Below, piece by piece: positions 5,298-5,996 of a stretch of DNA of 5,996 nt. This DNA comes from an uncultured Collinsella sp. (GTDB lineage: Bacteria > Actinomycetota > Coriobacteriia > Coriobacteriales > Coriobacteriaceae), in assembly GCA_900549275.1 (NCBI GenBank), contig URNU01000098.1, positions 1-5,996 of the forward strand. Direction: 5' to 3'. A program made the position numbers and the translations under genes. Each line of letters begins with the position of its first letter. Positions within the stretch are counted from its first letter, which is position 1. The notes beneath the pieces are model-generated. The model worked only from the letters and a program-made list of their open reading frames with translations. It made no database searches and was not told the origin of the DNA.

Positions 5298-5490
5298 GTC
5301 CCTGTAGACATCCTCAGCAAGGTAGGCGCAGGGACGGTCGGGATGTTCCCTCAAAATCATTCCGCAGCGCGAAGGCCCCTTGTCCGTCGCTCCGTAGGAG
5401 CAGGACAAGGGGCCTTCATGCGCGAGGACGATTTTGAGGGAACATCCCGACCGTCCCGGACAGGTATATGAGGAGGATGTCTACAGGTAC
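5298..5490. repeat. Large nested inverted repeat (fold-back element)
   Basis: The whole stretch folds back on itself in layers. The outermost arm, CCTGTAGACATCCTC (5301-5315), pairs perfectly with 5473-5487 and extends to 5298/5490 with one mismatch. After an unpaired 15-base gap on each side comes a perfect 28-bp arm (5331-5358 with 5430-5457). Then a 13-by-13 base internal loop, a perfect 14-bp arm AAGGCCCCTTGTCC (5372-5385 with 5403-5416), and finally GCTCC (5389-5393) with GGAGC (5397-5401) closing a GTA loop. I see no transposase and no clear target-site duplication at the edges. It lies between convergent genes, so it may act as a two-way terminator, or it may be a MITE-like or other species-specific intergenic repeat. 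The sequence itself is unmistakable; the role is open. Confidence 0.85.
5372..5416. terminator. Inner hairpin of the fold-back element, possible bidirectional terminator
   Basis: The 14-bp GC-rich stem (5372-5385 with 5403-5416) is topped by a second 5-bp stem and lies between the ends of the HTH gene (+) and thrB (-), where a shared terminator is expected. Only two T residues follow the stem on either strand, so classic Rho-independent termination is uncertain. Confidence 0.3.
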
Positions 5491-5996
5491 TCGATTTGAG
5501 CGCCCTCGGTGTCGCACGTCAGAATATGCGTATCACACTTGGGGAACTGCTCGCGCAGCTTGACCTGCAGGAACTTTGCCACGATGGTGTCGTCGGTCAC
5601 AGCCATGAGAGTCGAGCCCGAACCACTGATCCAGATGGTCTTGGCGCCGCCGTTAAGGCAGGTGTCGCGCACGGCGTTGTAGTCGGGAATCAGACGGCGA
5701 CGATAGGGTTCCTGAATGCGGTCGTCATTGGCGGCCGCAATCAGGTCCAGGTCACCAGTCTCCAAGCCGCGCGTCATGCCGGCGATGCGGCCCATCTGCC
5801 ACACGGCGGTGGAGAGCGGAATCTCCTGCGGCACGACCTTGCGCGCCTCGCTCGTGTGTACCTCGTAGGGCGGAATCACGGTAATAAAACGCAGGCGATC
5901 GCTCACCTCGTAGCGCAGACACTGGGGGAGCGAATCGGTCGGCGTAAAGGAGCAGACGGCGCCGCCCAGGATAGCGGGGGCGACGTTATCGGGATG
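5481..5996 (-). CDS. thrB: Homoserine kinase, C-terminal part (5' end beyond the window)
   Basis: ThrB phosphorylates homoserine with ATP to O-phosphohomoserine, the step before threonine synthase. The 171 residues visible are roughly the last 55-60% of a GHMP-family kinase, which is usually about 300 residues. The fragment opens at the window edge with HPDNVAPAILGG (1-12), a hallmark of homoserine kinases. It continues with TSEARKVVPQ (48-57), DRIQEPYRRRLIP (92-104) and the C-terminal GHMP glycine motif ISGSGST (123-129), where E. coli ThrB has ISGSGPT. It ends naturally with CDTEGAQIEYL. The N-terminal ATP-binding glycine/serine loop lies outside the window. The stop codon (5483-5481) lies within the outermost arm of the inverted repeat, so the last codon and the stop are shared with the repeat. 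The gene is convergent with the DUF3990/HTH module; upstream regulation cannot be seen. Confidence 0.93.
   Translation of the reverse strand, partial: HPDNVAPAILGGAVCSFTPTDSLPQCLRYEVSDRLRFITVIPPYEVHTSEARKVVPQEIPLSTAVWQMGRIAGMTRGLETGDLDLIAAANDDRIQEPYRRRLIPDYNAVRDTCLNGGAKTIWISGSGSTLMAVTDDTIVAKFLQVKLREQFPKCDTHILTCDTEGAQIEYL

Noticed and set aside
5210..5437. A 75-codon plus-strand frame running into the fold-back repeat
   Set aside because: It is low-complexity, basic and without family features; half of it is repeat sequence, so it is not credible as a gene.
5331..5457. CRISPR array or attachment site
   Set aside because: There are no regularly spaced direct repeats. The structure is one nested inverted repeat, with no cas or integrase gene in the window.

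Overview
The window looks like a chromosomal segment of a high-GC Gram-positive gut anaerobe, most likely class Coriobacteriia (Collinsella or a relative). This is an inference from GC-rich codon use in the housekeeping genes, strong purine-rich Shine-Dalgarno sites, an anaerobic glycyl-radical activase and a DegV-family protein. No sequence search was possible, so the taxonomy is tentative.

Layout: bases 1-391 hold no confident gene. They contain a run of stem-loops (72-149), a short direct repeat, a candidate promoter (211-239) and a strong hairpin (263-307) ahead of degV (392-1246, +). A GC-rich hairpin follows degV. Then come pflA (1432-2250, +), the pyruvate formate-lyase activating radical-SAM enzyme; mtnN (2374-3114, +), the MTA/SAH/5'-deoxyadenosine nucleosidase; and engB (3154-3744, +), a ribosome-assembly GTPase. 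mtnN and engB are 39 bases apart and are probably cotranscribed. The pflA-mtnN pairing makes metabolic sense because PflA releases 5'-deoxyadenosine, which MtnN can hydrolyse.

Bases 3745-5193 look like an accessory insert with lower GC. It starts with a perfect 18-bp inverted repeat whose arms are themselves palindromes (TATCAC-N4-GTGATA) and which surrounds a candidate extended -10 element. Next are a DUF3990-type protein with ADP-ribosyltransferase-like motifs (3846-4529) and an XRE helix-turn-helix protein with a distinctive N-terminal domain (4561-5193). I read this as a toxin-antitoxin-like module in the order toxin then antitoxin, with autorepression at the palindromes. The same inverted repeat ends in a T-tract and can double as the terminator of engB.

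Between the convergent helix-turn-helix gene and the homoserine kinase gene thrB (5481-5996, -, truncated by the window end) lies a nested fold-back repeat of about 190 bases (5298-5490). Its outermost arm contains the thrB stop codon. The DUF3990/HTH module with its double operator and the fold-back element are the two parts most worth following up.
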